Source of the DNA: Desulfococcaceae bacterium HSG9
GTDB taxonomy: Bacteria > Desulfobacterota > Desulfobacteria > Desulfobacterales > JAUCGF01
NCBI GenBank assembly: GCA_030378005.1
Contig: JAUCGF010000119.1
Span: 1-45,677, forward strand
DNA length: 45,677 nucleotides
Direction of reading: 5' to 3'
Under the pieces are notes generated by a model. That model did no database searches and was not told the DNA's origin. It saw only the letters and a list, made by a program, of their open reading frames with translations. Made by a program: the position numbers and the translations under genes. Below are positions 34,116 to 42,427 of the stretch, one piece after another (the stretch's first letter is position 1; every line of letters begins with the position of its first letter).

Positions 34116-35780
34116 ATGAAACATAAAATAAAGACATTAATTCAAAAAGCGGCGCTAAAAGCGCATGAACAGGGCGAATTGCGATCTTCGACAATTCCGC
34201 CATTTTCCGTCGAAGAATCTAAGAGCGATATACACGGCGATTTTGCATCCAATTTTGCAATGACGGCCGCAGCGGCTCAAAAAATGGCACCGCGCAAAAT
34301 TGCTGAAACGGTGATTAAGTATTTGGACGCCGACCGCGCGTTCATCGCCAAAACGGAAATTGCCGGTCCCGGATTTATCAATTTTTTTATTCGGCCGGCC
34401 GCGTGGCATTTGATTCTGAATGCCATCCACACCGCAGGCACTCAATATGGGGCATCTGACATCGGCAGCGGACAAAAAATTCAAGTCGAGTTTGTCAGCG
34501 CCAATCCCACCGGACCGTTGCATGTGGGGCATGGGCGCGGCGCGGCTGTGGGCGATAGCGTTGCCAATATTTTATCTTTTTCAGGCTATCAGGTTGAAAA
34601 AGAATATTACATTAATGATTCCGGACGCCAGATCAATACATTGGGGAAATCGGTTTTTCTGCGTTACCTGGCATCCCTGGGAAAAAAGACCGATTTTCCC
34701 GACGACTGTTATAAAGGTGATTATATCAAAGACCTGGCTGCTGAAATCGGTTTGCGCGAAGCTGATCAGTTAGCGTCTGTTGACGAACAGGAAGCTATCG
34801 CTTTATGCGCACGTTTAGCAGCAGCCAAAATTATCGCCGGCATTCGGCAAGACTTGAACTCCTTTGGCATAACATTTGATAACTGGTTCAGTGAACAGAG
34901 CCTTTATGATTCCGGCAAAGTCGATGCGGTTTTGCAAAATTTGCGCAAACAGGAGTTGATTTACCCTAAAGATGGCGCTTTATGGTTCAAAACAACTGCT
35001 TTCGGAGATGAAAAAGATCGCGTTGTGGTTCGTAAAAACGGTCTGACCACCTATTTCGCATCCGATATTGCCTATCACCTTAACAAATTTGAACGCGGCT
35101 TTGACCGCCTCATTGATGTATGGGGTGCGGATCACCACGGTTACTGCGCACGTTTGACAGCCTGTGTTGAAGCTTCGGGCCACAAACGCGACCAATTCAG
35201 CGTTATTCTGGTAAAATTGGTCAACCTGTTGCGTAAGGGGAAACCTGTGGCTATGTCCACGCGTGCGGGTGAATTTGTTACTTTACAGGAGGTGATTGAT
35301 GAAGTTGGCCGGGATGCGGCGCGTTTTCTTTTCTTAACGCGCAGCTATGACAGCCCGCTTGATTTTGACTTGGATCTGGCCAAACGGCAAACCAATGATA
35401 ATCCGGTTTATTATGTTCAATATGTGCATGCTCGTATCACCAGTATCACCCGTAAAGCAGATAAACAAGGTCTGAAAACGACTGATTTGAACCATCAGGC
35501 TGTCAGTCGTCTGACAAGTGGCGAAGAAATCCGAATAATCAAATTGCTTGCCCGATTTCCCGAAACAGTTCAACATAGCGCCGAAACAATGGCACCGCAT
35601 CGTATCACCTTTTATTTAATGGAACTGGCCGCCGCGTTTCATTCTTACTACAACAAACACCGGGTGTTGGCAGATGACACGGAATTGGCCTGCGGGCGCT
35701 TATATTTAATCGCAGCGGTAAAAATTGTCATCCGCAATGGTTTGGCACTTTTAGGTGTTTCGGCGCCGGAAAAAATGTAA
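34116..35780 (+). CDS. argS: arginyl-tRNA synthetase
   Basis: A 554-residue class I synthetase. The N-terminal Add-1 domain (about 1-110) recognises the tRNA D-loop. The HIGH motif is HVGH in [17 protein letters not shown] (about 129-145). The KMSKS region is degenerate, [12 protein letters not shown] near 380, as usual in ArgRS. The C-terminal helical anticodon domain ends [12 protein letters not shown], a family hallmark. It overlaps nothing; the SPOR gene follows 16 bases later. Confidence 0.96.
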   Translation: MKHKIKTLIQKAALKAHEQGELRSSTIPPFSVEESKSDIHGDFASNFAMTAAAAQKMAPRKIAETVIKYLDADRAFIAKTEIAGPGFINFFIRPAAWHLILNAIHTAGTQYGASDIGSGQKIQVEFVSANPTGPLHVGHGRGAAVGDSVANILSFSGYQVEKEYYINDSGRQINTLGKSVFLRYLASLGKKTDFPDDCYKGDYIKDLAAEIGLREADQLASVDEQEAIALCARLAAAKIIAGIRQDLNSFGITFDNWFSEQSLYDSGKVDAVLQNLRKQELIYPKDGALWFKTTAFGDEKDRVVVRKNGLTTYFASDIAYHLNKFERGFDRLIDVWGADHHGYCARLTACVEASGHKRDQFSVILVKLVNLLRKGKPVAMSTRAGEFVTLQEVIDEVGRDAARFLFLTRSYDSPLDFDLDLAKRQTNDNPVYYVQYVHARITSITRKADKQGLKTTDLNHQAVSRLTSGEEIRIIKLLARFPETVQHSAETMAPHRITFYLMELAAAFHSYYNKHRVLADDTELACGRLYLIAAVKIVIRNGLALLGVSAPEKM

Positions 35781-35796
35781 GGAATCAGAAATAATT

Positions 35797-36495
35797 ATGG
35801 CCGTAACAAATCAAAATTCTGATTCTGAATTTCGCCCGGCATCTTCGATGTTCCGTCATGGTGCGCTGCGATGGTTTATTCTCTTTTTTTTTATTTCGGC
35901 CGGGTGGTTTACACTGGGGGTATTTGTGGGCCGTGGCATGGCACCCATTGAGTTTGATATTAATAAACTTCAGGCCGAATTGATTCAACTGCGCCAAAAC
36001 CATCTTGATAAAGAATTGAAGCGTTTTTTAATAGCCGACGGTAAAAATGGTAAAACCGCACTTTCTTTTTATGACAAATTGAAAGATCGCAAAGAATCGA
36101 CTCCGATACCGCTCGAAGCGTTTGATCCTCCGGCCAAAGAACATTCGACTAAAGCCGCTTCTAAAATTGAAATTCAAGATCGCATTAAATCACCGGAAGT
36201 CTCAGTGCCAAAACAACTTGTAACCAAGCCGCTTGCAAGTAACGTTTCCCCGGATGCCGTACACAAGTTTACGATTCAAGTGGCTTCCGTCCAGGATTTA
36301 AACGCGGCCAACCGGATGGTGAACAAACTTAAAAATGGAAACTATCCGGCCTATAGCGCTATGAGCCAAATTTCCGGTAAAGGAATTTGGTACCGTATCC
36401 GCGTAGGATTGTTTGACAGTAAATCACAAGCCGACTACCTTATCCGCCGGCTTAAAAAGGATAATTACAACACAATTTTGCTTCAAGCCAATTAG
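35797..36495 (+). CDS. SPOR-domain membrane protein
   Basis: A 232-residue bitopic protein from the ATG at 35797, which has AAGGAA upstream; an earlier in-frame ATG inside argS is unlikely. One TM helix lies at about 26-48 (FILFFFISAGWFTLGVFVG). A Lys/Pro-rich periplasmic linker follows, then a C-terminal SPOR domain (about 160-232, KFTIQVASVQDLNAANRMVN to DYLIRRLKKDNYNT) that binds denuded peptidoglycan glycans at the division site. It is co-transcribed with argS and gatC. Confidence 0.88.
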   Translation: MAVTNQNSDSEFRPASSMFRHGALRWFILFFFISAGWFTLGVFVGRGMAPIEFDINKLQAELIQLRQNHLDKELKRFLIADGKNGKTALSFYDKLKDRKESTPIPLEAFDPPAKEHSTKAASKIEIQDRIKSPEVSVPKQLVTKPLASNVSPDAVHKFTIQVASVQDLNAANRMVNKLKNGNYPAYSAMSQISGKGIWYRIRVGLFDSKSQADYLIRRLKKDNYNTILLQAN

Positions 36496-36506
36496 GAAAC
36501 ATAATA

Positions 36507-36791
36507 ATGAAGATTACCAAAGATGAGGTTTTGCACGTTGCAGCACTGGCGCGACTTGAATTGACCGATGATGTCATTGATCAATTTGCCGGTCAGATTG
36601 CGACGATTTTGGAATATGTCGATACACTTAATCAGGTTGACACCCAAGGGGTTAAACCGACTTCTTATGCCACTTTCAGGACCAATGCGTTCCGTGAAGA
36701 TATTAAACGGCTGTCTCTTGAACAAGATACGGCTTTGGCCAACGCACCGGCTCAAGAGGATGGATGTTTCAAAGTGCCTAAAATTCTTTAA
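36507..36791 (+). CDS. gatC: Asp-tRNA(Asn)/Glu-tRNA(Gln) amidotransferase subunit C
   Basis: A 94-residue GatC, the small belt subunit that stabilises GatA-GatB. It opens MKITKDEVLHVAALARLEL and ends with the PAQEDGCFKVPKIL-type tail, both family hallmarks. gatA follows after 161 bases, the gap being filled by a small mobile element. gatB is not in the window. Confidence 0.93.
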   Translation: MKITKDEVLHVAALARLELTDDVIDQFAGQIATILEYVDTLNQVDTQGVKPTSYATFRTNAFREDIKRLSLEQDTALANAPAQEDGCFKVPKIL

Positions 36792-36799
36792 GATAATAG

Positions 36800-36896
36800 G
36801 AGTTACGCAGTTGGATTTTAACTACCTGAATTTATTAGATGCAGCAAAATACCACATTCAATAAAATCAATAGGTTACATTTCAACTGCGTAACTC
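36800..36896. mobile_element. 97-bp MITE-like element between gatC and gatA
   Basis: Terminal inverted repeats of 14 perfect bases: GAGTTACGCAGTTG at 36800-36813 and CAACTGCGTAACTC at 36883-36896. Direct repeats ATAG flank it at 36796-36799 and 36897-36900, a 4-bp target duplication. The interior is AT-rich and non-coding. It is thus a non-autonomous transposon inserted into the gatCA operon. The parent family is not identified and no matching transposase is present. Confidence 0.85.
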
Positions 36897-36952
36897 ATAG
36901 ATAATATAACTATATTTTAACACCTTTTTAAAAATGAATAGCACCTTATAAA

Positions 36953-38425
36953 ATGAAACTATATGAATTAACGATAGTGGAAGCCCACGCGCTTCTAAAA
37001 CAAAAAAAAATCTCTTCGGAAGAATTGACCCGCTCCGTGCTTGAACGTATCAATGCGTTGGATGATAAAATCGGCGCTTTTATTACTGTTGCGGATGAAA
37101 TCGCGCTTGCAATGGCGCGACAGGCAGACAGTATGATCGCTCAGGGCATGGAGACTCCTCTGACCGGTATCCCCATAGCGATAAAAGATTTGATATGTAC
37201 TCAAGGATTGCGTACAACCTGCGCTTCACGTATCCTTGAAAATTTCATTCCGCCATACGATGCGTTTGTAATCAAACAGCTTAAAAAAGCCGGTGCCGTT
37301 ATTGTGGGCAAAACCAACATGGATGAATTTGCAATGGGGTCATCCACTGAAAATTCGGGGATACAAATTACGCATAATCCTTGGGATTTTAACTGCATTC
37401 CGGGTGGCTCATCCGGCGGTTCGGCTGCGGCCGTTGCTGCAGATATGTGTTTTGGAGCGTTAGGTTCGGATACAGGCGGTTCAGTGCGGCAACCGGCTTC
37501 CCATTGCGGTGTTGTCGGCTTAAAACCCACTTATGGCCGGGTGTCACGTTTCGGATTGGTGGCTTATGGGTCTTCTTTGGATCAAATCGGTCCTATTACG
37601 AAAAATGCTGCCGATTGTGCACTTTTGATGAATGGGATTGCCGGTTATGACCCACAAGATTCCACTTCCTCGCCGACGCCAATTCCCGATGATTACAGCG
37701 TTATCTCCGGGGAAGGTCTAACGGGCGTTAAGCTTGGGATTCCCCGTGAATATCAAGCTACGGAAGGAATTGATGCCAGCGTTTCCCAAGCCATCCGTAA
37801 AGCGATTGGCGTATTGGAAACGCTGGGAGCGCAATGTGTTGATATTTCGTTGCCGCTCACTCGCCATGCGGTATCAGCCTACTATGTTATTGCACCATGT
37901 GAAGCCAGTTCCAATCTGGCGCGCTATGATGGCGTCAAATATGGCTTTCGCGATACAAATCAGACAGGGCTTGCTGAGATGCAGCGTTCCACGCGTTCTC
38001 TGGGATTCGGTGACGAAGTGCAGCGCCGGATTATTTTAGGCACGTATGCCCTTTCCGCTGGCTATTATGACGCATATTATAAAAAAGCTTCTCAGGTGCG
38101 TACACTTGTCATAGAGGATTTTAAAAAAGCGTTTGAAAAGTGTGATGTGATTATCGCACCTGTTGCGCCAACGCCAGCGTGTCCGATAGGACTAATGACC
38201 CATGACCCGCTACAAATGTATCTCGGTGACATATTCACACTGTCAGCCAATTTAGCGGGAATTCCGGGTATGTCAACACCGTGCGGTTTTTCTGACAAAG
38301 GAATGCCAATCGGACTCCAGATACTCAGCAACCATTTTAATGAAACCGCTATTTTCAAGGTTGCGCATAACTTTCAACAAGCGACTGATTTTCATTTGAA
38401 AAAGCCTCAATTGGACATAGATTGA
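36953..38425 (+). CDS. gatA: Asp-tRNA(Asn)/Glu-tRNA(Gln) amidotransferase subunit A
   Basis: A 490-residue amidase that releases ammonia from Gln for GatB. The Ser-cisSer-Lys triad is seen in GIPIAIKDLICTQG (Lys about 78), PGGSSGGSAAAVAADMC (cis-Ser about 153) and GSDTGGSVRQPASHCG (nucleophile about 177). The Gln-binding C-terminal part TLSANLAGIPGMSTPCG is intact. It is separated from gatC by the MITE. The organism thus probably makes Gln-tRNA or Asn-tRNA by the indirect route. Confidence 0.96.
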   Translation: MKLYELTIVEAHALLKQKKISSEELTRSVLERINALDDKIGAFITVADEIALAMARQADSMIAQGMETPLTGIPIAIKDLICTQGLRTTCASRILENFIPPYDAFVIKQLKKAGAVIVGKTNMDEFAMGSSTENSGIQITHNPWDFNCIPGGSSGGSAAAVAADMCFGALGSDTGGSVRQPASHCGVVGLKPTYGRVSRFGLVAYGSSLDQIGPITKNAADCALLMNGIAGYDPQDSTSSPTPIPDDYSVISGEGLTGVKLGIPREYQATEGIDASVSQAIRKAIGVLETLGAQCVDISLPLTRHAVSAYYVIAPCEASSNLARYDGVKYGFRDTNQTGLAEMQRSTRSLGFGDEVQRRIILGTYALSAGYYDAYYKKASQVRTLVIEDFKKAFEKCDVIIAPVAPTPACPIGLMTHDPLQMYLGDIFTLSANLAGIPGMSTPCGFSDKGMPIGLQILSNHFNETAIFKVAHNFQQATDFHLKKPQLDID

Positions 38426-38458
38426 GAATAAGTAAAAAATTTTGAGGAGCTATTTTTT

Positions 38459-38632
38459 ATGAGCATTTTACCGCAAGGCGAGGAACTGCGAAAAGCGGTT
38501 AAGTGGATTTCCGATAAAAAACAGTATGAATCGGAAACGGATTTAAATAAACTGATTCAACAAGCCGGTCTGAAATTTAACCTGTCGCCCAAAGATGAAG
38601 CCTATTTGGAACGGTTTATCAACGAAGGATAA
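38459..38632 (+). CDS. small conserved-looking protein after gatA
   Basis: Fifty-seven residues beginning MSILPQGEELRKAVKWISDK, hydrophilic and helical, with no TM segment or cysteine pair. A strong Shine-Dalgarno (GAGGAG, about 38443-38448) sits 10 bases before the ATG. Similar small proteins occur downstream of gatA in relatives (recollection, not verified). The stop overlaps the Shine-Dalgarno of the antitoxin. Function unknown. Confidence 0.7.
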   Translation: MSILPQGEELRKAVKWISDKKQYESETDLNKLIQQAGLKFNLSPKDEAYLERFINEG

Positions 38633-38642
38633 GGAGGTAAGT

Positions 38643-38894
38643 ATGTATAGTTCAATCAGAGGCATATATAAAAAGGGAAAAATCATCCCTATTGAGCCGA
38701 TCGAAAATGATAAAGATGAAATTGATGTTATAATAACTTTATTAATTGAAAATAATAATACCCCCAATCTTAATGTGGATAACTCTGATGATGAAATTCT
38801 CCGTACAATGGGTGAACGTTCAGTGGAAGGTAAATTTTCGGATGCATCGGAATCTCACGATCAATACTTATATGGTGCTAAGTGCAAAAAATGA
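38643..38894 (+). CDS. antitoxin of a DUF104/PIN-type toxin-antitoxin pair
   Basis: Eighty-three residues from the ATG at 38643 (AGGAGG at 38632-38637). The N-terminal half, SIRGIYKKGKIIPIEPIEN then EIDVIITLL, matches the DUF104/AF2212-like antitoxin pattern 'V..Y..G.i.PlEp...E..V.I'. The C-terminal half is an acidic, less ordered stretch that would wrap the toxin. It overlaps the toxin gene by 4 bases (ATGA). Confidence 0.75.
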   Translation: MYSSIRGIYKKGKIIPIEPIENDKDEIDVIITLLIENNNTPNLNVDNSDDEILRTMGERSVEGKFSDASESHDQYLYGAKCKK

Positions 38895-39319
38895 GAAAAA
38901 TATTTATTGATACAGGTTGCTGGATTGCTTTAAACAATATCAGAGATAAATATCATAAACATGCTGTTTTTGAGAATAAAAAGCTATTAAGTGAGGGCTG
39001 TTTTTATGTAACAAGTGATTATGTATTGAATGAAACATACACTCTTCTACGATACGATGTAGGCCATAAAAGAGCAATAGAATTTGGTCATGAAATCAAG
39101 ACTTTAAAAGAAAGAAATAAAATATTTGTCGTTCATATCACTGATGATTTATTGAAAAAAGCATGGGATATATTTGAAAAATATTCCGACAAAGATTTTT
39201 CTTTTACTGACTGCACCAGTTTTACAATTATGAATGATATGAAAATCAAAAAGGCATTCTGTTTCGATAAGCATTTCGAACAATACGGATTTATAAAACT
39301 ACCGTTTATCAAAAATTAG
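38891..39319 (+). CDS. PIN-domain toxin (VapC family ribonuclease)
   Basis: A 142-residue PIN protein. The acidic metal site is visible: Asp in FIDTGCWIAL (about 6-15), Glu in SDYVLNETYTLLRYDV (about 46-61), Asp in DFSFTDCTSFTIM (about 110-122) and Asp in AFCFDKHFEQYGF near 128-140. VapC toxins cleave tRNA or rRNA and are blocked by the antitoxin next door. The pair is inserted between the gatA series and mutL. A GTG three codons earlier is possible, but the ATG overlapping the antitoxin stop is preferred. Confidence 0.85.
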   Translation: MRKIFIDTGCWIALNNIRDKYHKHAVFENKKLLSEGCFYVTSDYVLNETYTLLRYDVGHKRAIEFGHEIKTLKERNKIFVVHITDDLLKKAWDIFEKYSDKDFSFTDCTSFTIMNDMKIKKAFCFDKHFEQYGFIKLPFIKN

Positions 39320-39361
39320 CTTATATTTGGCACTCCTTCAATTGTAAACCGGAATCAGCAT

Positions 39362-41143
39362 ATGTCTAAAATCAAAATTCTTCCAGAAATTATCGCCAAT
39401 CAAATCGCCGCCGGTGAAATAATTGAACGGCCGGCGTCGGTTGTTAAAGAATTGATTGAAAATTCGTTAGACGCCGGCAGTACACGTATTTTGGTGGAAG
39501 TTGAAAAAGGCGGACGTGCGCTGATCCGCGTGGGTGACAATGGCATCGGTATGAGCCGGGACGATGCACTGCTTGCTTTGGAACGGTATGCAACAAGCAA
39601 AATTTATGATGACACGGATCTTTTTGCGATTAGTACGTTGGGATTTCGTGGGGAAGCGCTCCCCAGCATCGCTTCGGTCACTCAATTTTCGCTGGTGACC
39701 AGAGAAACACATACTGCCGAAGCCACGGCAATCCGTATAAATGGCGGTAAGTTGATTGATGTTTCCGCTGCCGGGGCACCGGCAGGAACAATGATCACCG
39801 CGAAAAACCTGTTTTTCAATACGCCCGCACGGCGTAAATATCTTAAAACAATCCCTACGGAGATGGGGCATATTACGGATACGGTCGCAAGCATTGCGAT
39901 GGGGTGGCCGGAAGTTCAATTTCAATTGAATCATAATGGAAAGTCTGTAAAACACTGGCCATCCACTGACGCATCACAATCACGCGCTACCGCTATCCTC
40001 GGAAGCGATGTACAAGATGCCCTTATTGCTGTCAAAACGGAATCCGATCCGGTTGCCATTACGGGTTTTATCGCCTCTCCGCAGATAACACGCCGAACCG
40101 CTAACGGTTTATACCTGTATGTCAATGGCCGTTTTATTCGTGACCGAATGGTTCGCCATGCGATCTTACAAGGCTATGCAGGCCGCTTGATGAAAGGGCA
40201 ATTTCCTGTTGCCGTACTTTTCATTACCGTTCCTTATGATATGGTGGATATCAATGTTCATCCCACCAAACATGAAGTCCGGTTTGCGCGTCCCCGGATG
40301 GTGCATGAGGCCGTTGTCACATCTATAACCCAAACATTGCGGCAATCCCTGCATCCCGGAAGTTTAGAAAATATGCCAGAGGAAATAACGCCTCCTGCAC
40401 CCACTTCTTCAATCGGGGAATACCGTTCTGATTATAATGAAAACAGAATAAATAAAGAGCCGCGGGAATTTCAGGATAAAAGAGATATAACATCGGCCAT
40501 ATCTTTGGAAAACTCTGACGACGCAAGCGATACCAAAGAGCAACCCCCTCTTTGGAAACCGAAATTTTTTACGGATTTGAGATTTATCGGCGAATTGCAT
40601 AACACCTATCTTCTGTGTGAATCTCCGGACGGATTGATTCTGGTAGATCAGCACGCCGCGCATGAACGGATTGTGTTTGAACAATTAAAACAGAAAGCCG
40701 ATGCTTCCACACCCGCGACACAAAAACTGTTGATTCCGGAAACGTTTGATCTGAATCATCGTGAAGCCGCTGCTTTTGAAAAACTGATTCCATCATTTCT
40801 GATGCTTGGATTGGAAATTGAACCGTTTGGAGGTACCACGTTTGTTGTCAAATCAGTTCCCGCATTGCTATCCGGAAAAGAACTTAAACCGCTTTTAATG
40901 GAAATCGCCTCTAAAGTAACGTCAATCGGATTTTCACAAGGACTGGCCTTGGCACTGGATGAATGCCTGATTCTGATTGCCTGCCATTCGTCTTTAAGAG
41001 CCAATCAATCGGTTAGTTATGAACAGGTCAAAACCCTTTTTCATCAAATGGATACATGTGACAATCCTTCTTTTTGCCCCCACGGACGCCCTACGTGGAT
41101 TAAATATTCGAAAGATGCGGTTAAAAAAGCTTTTCACCGGTGA
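39362..41143 (+). CDS. mutL: DNA mismatch repair protein MutL (endonuclease type)
   Basis: A 593-residue MutL. The GHKL ATPase has NSLDAGSTRI (about 32-41), GDNGIGM (about 57-63) and GFRGEALPSIASV. The C-terminal dimerisation domain carries the metal-dependent nuclease motif DQHA(X)2E(X)4E as DQHAAHERIVFE near 437-448. The ACHSSLRANQ and CPHGRPT motifs near the end are also intact. This means it nicks DNA itself, as in bacteria without MutH. tsaD follows after 21 bases. Confidence 0.96.
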   Translation: MSKIKILPEIIANQIAAGEIIERPASVVKELIENSLDAGSTRILVEVEKGGRALIRVGDNGIGMSRDDALLALERYATSKIYDDTDLFAISTLGFRGEALPSIASVTQFSLVTRETHTAEATAIRINGGKLIDVSAAGAPAGTMITAKNLFFNTPARRKYLKTIPTEMGHITDTVASIAMGWPEVQFQLNHNGKSVKHWPSTDASQSRATAILGSDVQDALIAVKTESDPVAITGFIASPQITRRTANGLYLYVNGRFIRDRMVRHAILQGYAGRLMKGQFPVAVLFITVPYDMVDINVHPTKHEVRFARPRMVHEAVVTSITQTLRQSLHPGSLENMPEEITPPAPTSSIGEYRSDYNENRINKEPREFQDKRDITSAISLENSDDASDTKEQPPLWKPKFFTDLRFIGELHNTYLLCESPDGLILVDQHAAHERIVFEQLKQKADASTPATQKLLIPETFDLNHREAAAFEKLIPSFLMLGLEIEPFGGTTFVVKSVPALLSGKELKPLLMEIASKVTSIGFSQGLALALDECLILIACHSSLRANQSVSYEQVKTLFHQMDTCDNPSFCPHGRPTWIKYSKDAVKKAFHR

Positions 41144-41164
41144 TTACCGCAAATTGGAAAAATT

Positions 41165-42163
41165 ATGCTTATTTTAGGAATTGAAACTTCCTGTGACGAA
41201 ACTGCCGCATCTGTTGTTGCGGACGGCCGCACTGTTTTATCTTCTGTTGTTGCCTCCCAAACAGCGATTCATCATCCTTATGGTGGCGTTGTTCCCGAAC
41301 TGGCATCACGCAAACATTTGGAAGCGATCAGATATGTTACAGAGACTGCTTTGCATCAAGCTGACGTTTCAAAAAAACAGTTGGATGGGGTGGCCGTCAC
41401 CCAAGGGCCGGGACTGATCGGAGCCTTGCTGGTGGGATTTTGTTTTGGCCGTGCCTTTGCTTTTGCCCTCAATATTCCATGGATCGGCGTCAGCCATCTT
41501 GATGGCCATATCAATTCGGTTTTTTTAGAACCGCAGCCACCGCCCTTTCCTTTTGTTGCGCTGCTGGCATCCGGCGGGCATACTTCAATTTATTATGTAT
41601 CCGATTATTTAAAAACCGAACTCATGGGGCAAACACGCGATGACGCCGCAGGTGAAGCGTTTGATAAAGTCGCCAAAATGCTTGGGCTGGGCTATCCGGG
41701 TGGAGGCATCATCGGGAAATATGCTCAACAAGGAGATCCGTACAAAATCGCTTTTCCCAGACCTTACTTAGATAAAAACAGCTCCGATTTCAGTTTTAGC
41801 GGTCTGAAAACAGCGGTGAACCGCTATATTCAATCCCATAAGGCTATTGATGAGCAACACATTGCAGATATTGCGGCCGGTTTTCAGGAAGCGGTCGCGG
41901 ATGTGCTGGCATACAAAATAATTAACGCCGCCAAACAAAAAGCCTGTCGTCATATCGCTATTGTAGGAGGTGTTGCCGCCAACCGTCGTTTAAGAGAAAA
42001 GGTCGCCCTGGATGCCTCGAAAGAAAATTTCGATGTGTATATTCCATCTTTAAAACTATGCGGTGATAATGCCGCGATGATCGCTGCGACCGGATGGCAT
42101 TATTTAAAAGCGGGAAAAGTTTCAAGCCCTGACGCGGATGTTTATTCAAGGTTGCGTATTTGA
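41165..42163 (+). CDS. tsaD: tRNA N6-threonylcarbamoyladenosine synthase subunit TsaD
   Basis: A 332-residue TsaD (Gcp/YgjD), which transfers the threonylcarbamoyl group to A37 of ANN-decoding tRNAs together with TsaB and TsaE. The ASKHA fold starts GIETSCDETAASVV. The metal ligands are HLDGHINS near residue 111-118 (HxxxH) and the Asp of CGDNAAMIA near 300. LASGGHTSIYYV is the phosphate loop. Length and ends fit. It is the last gene of the run from argS. Confidence 0.96.
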   Translation: MLILGIETSCDETAASVVADGRTVLSSVVASQTAIHHPYGGVVPELASRKHLEAIRYVTETALHQADVSKKQLDGVAVTQGPGLIGALLVGFCFGRAFAFALNIPWIGVSHLDGHINSVFLEPQPPPFPFVALLASGGHTSIYYVSDYLKTELMGQTRDDAAGEAFDKVAKMLGLGYPGGGIIGKYAQQGDPYKIAFPRPYLDKNSSDFSFSGLKTAVNRYIQSHKAIDEQHIADIAAGFQEAVADVLAYKIINAAKQKACRHIAIVGGVAANRRLREKVALDASKENFDVYIPSLKLCGDNAAMIAATGWHYLKAGKVSSPDADVYSRLRI

Positions 42164-42267
42164 AGCCATTATAGCGAGGGATTTATAAAAAAAGGATTTC
42201 AGCCCCTTTCTTATCATCCTCTTCTTATAACAAATCCTTGTATATATGATAACCTAAAAAAATTTCG

Positions 42268-42282
42268 ACCGCCTCCGGCGGT
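42268..42282 (-). terminator. GC-rich hairpin behind the putative DGR variable region
   Basis: Forty-odd bases after the KAP-FGE stop, minus-strand ACCGCC-GGA-GGCGGT forms a 6-bp GC-rich stem, followed by CGAAATTTTTTT. It can end transcription. A hairpin at this position downstream of the variable region is also a known requirement for efficient DGR retrohoming. Both roles are possible. Confidence 0.65.
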
Positions 42283-42310
42283 AAAGCGTAAAAGTGTAAA
42301 AGCACAAAGG

Positions 42311-42427
42311 CTAATTTTTAGTCCTGACGCAACGCAACCCCACGTTGTTGTACCTGTAGTTCGGGTTGAGGCTGTAGCGGTCAGCGCAACGGGCGTTATC
42401 CCTATCGCTGTTCCAGGAGCCGCCCCG
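42311..42427 (-). repeat. candidate DGR variable region (VR)
   Basis: Codons for R619 to the stop. Between the fixed blocks CGGGGCGGCTCCTGG and GTGGGGTTGCGTTGCG, almost every variable codon ends in C or T. Examples are AAC, AGC, GAT, TGC, GAC, TAC, AGC, CTC, AAC, TAC, AAC. That set is what adenine-specific mutagenesis of AAC/AAT template codons yields. The GC-rich 3' block resembles an initiation-of-mutagenic-homing end. The matching template repeat is not in the window. Confidence 0.65.

Noticed and set aside
42311..42427. A complete diversity-generating retroelement
   Set aside because: No reverse transcriptase, accessory avd gene or template repeat is in the window; only a probable target region is supported.
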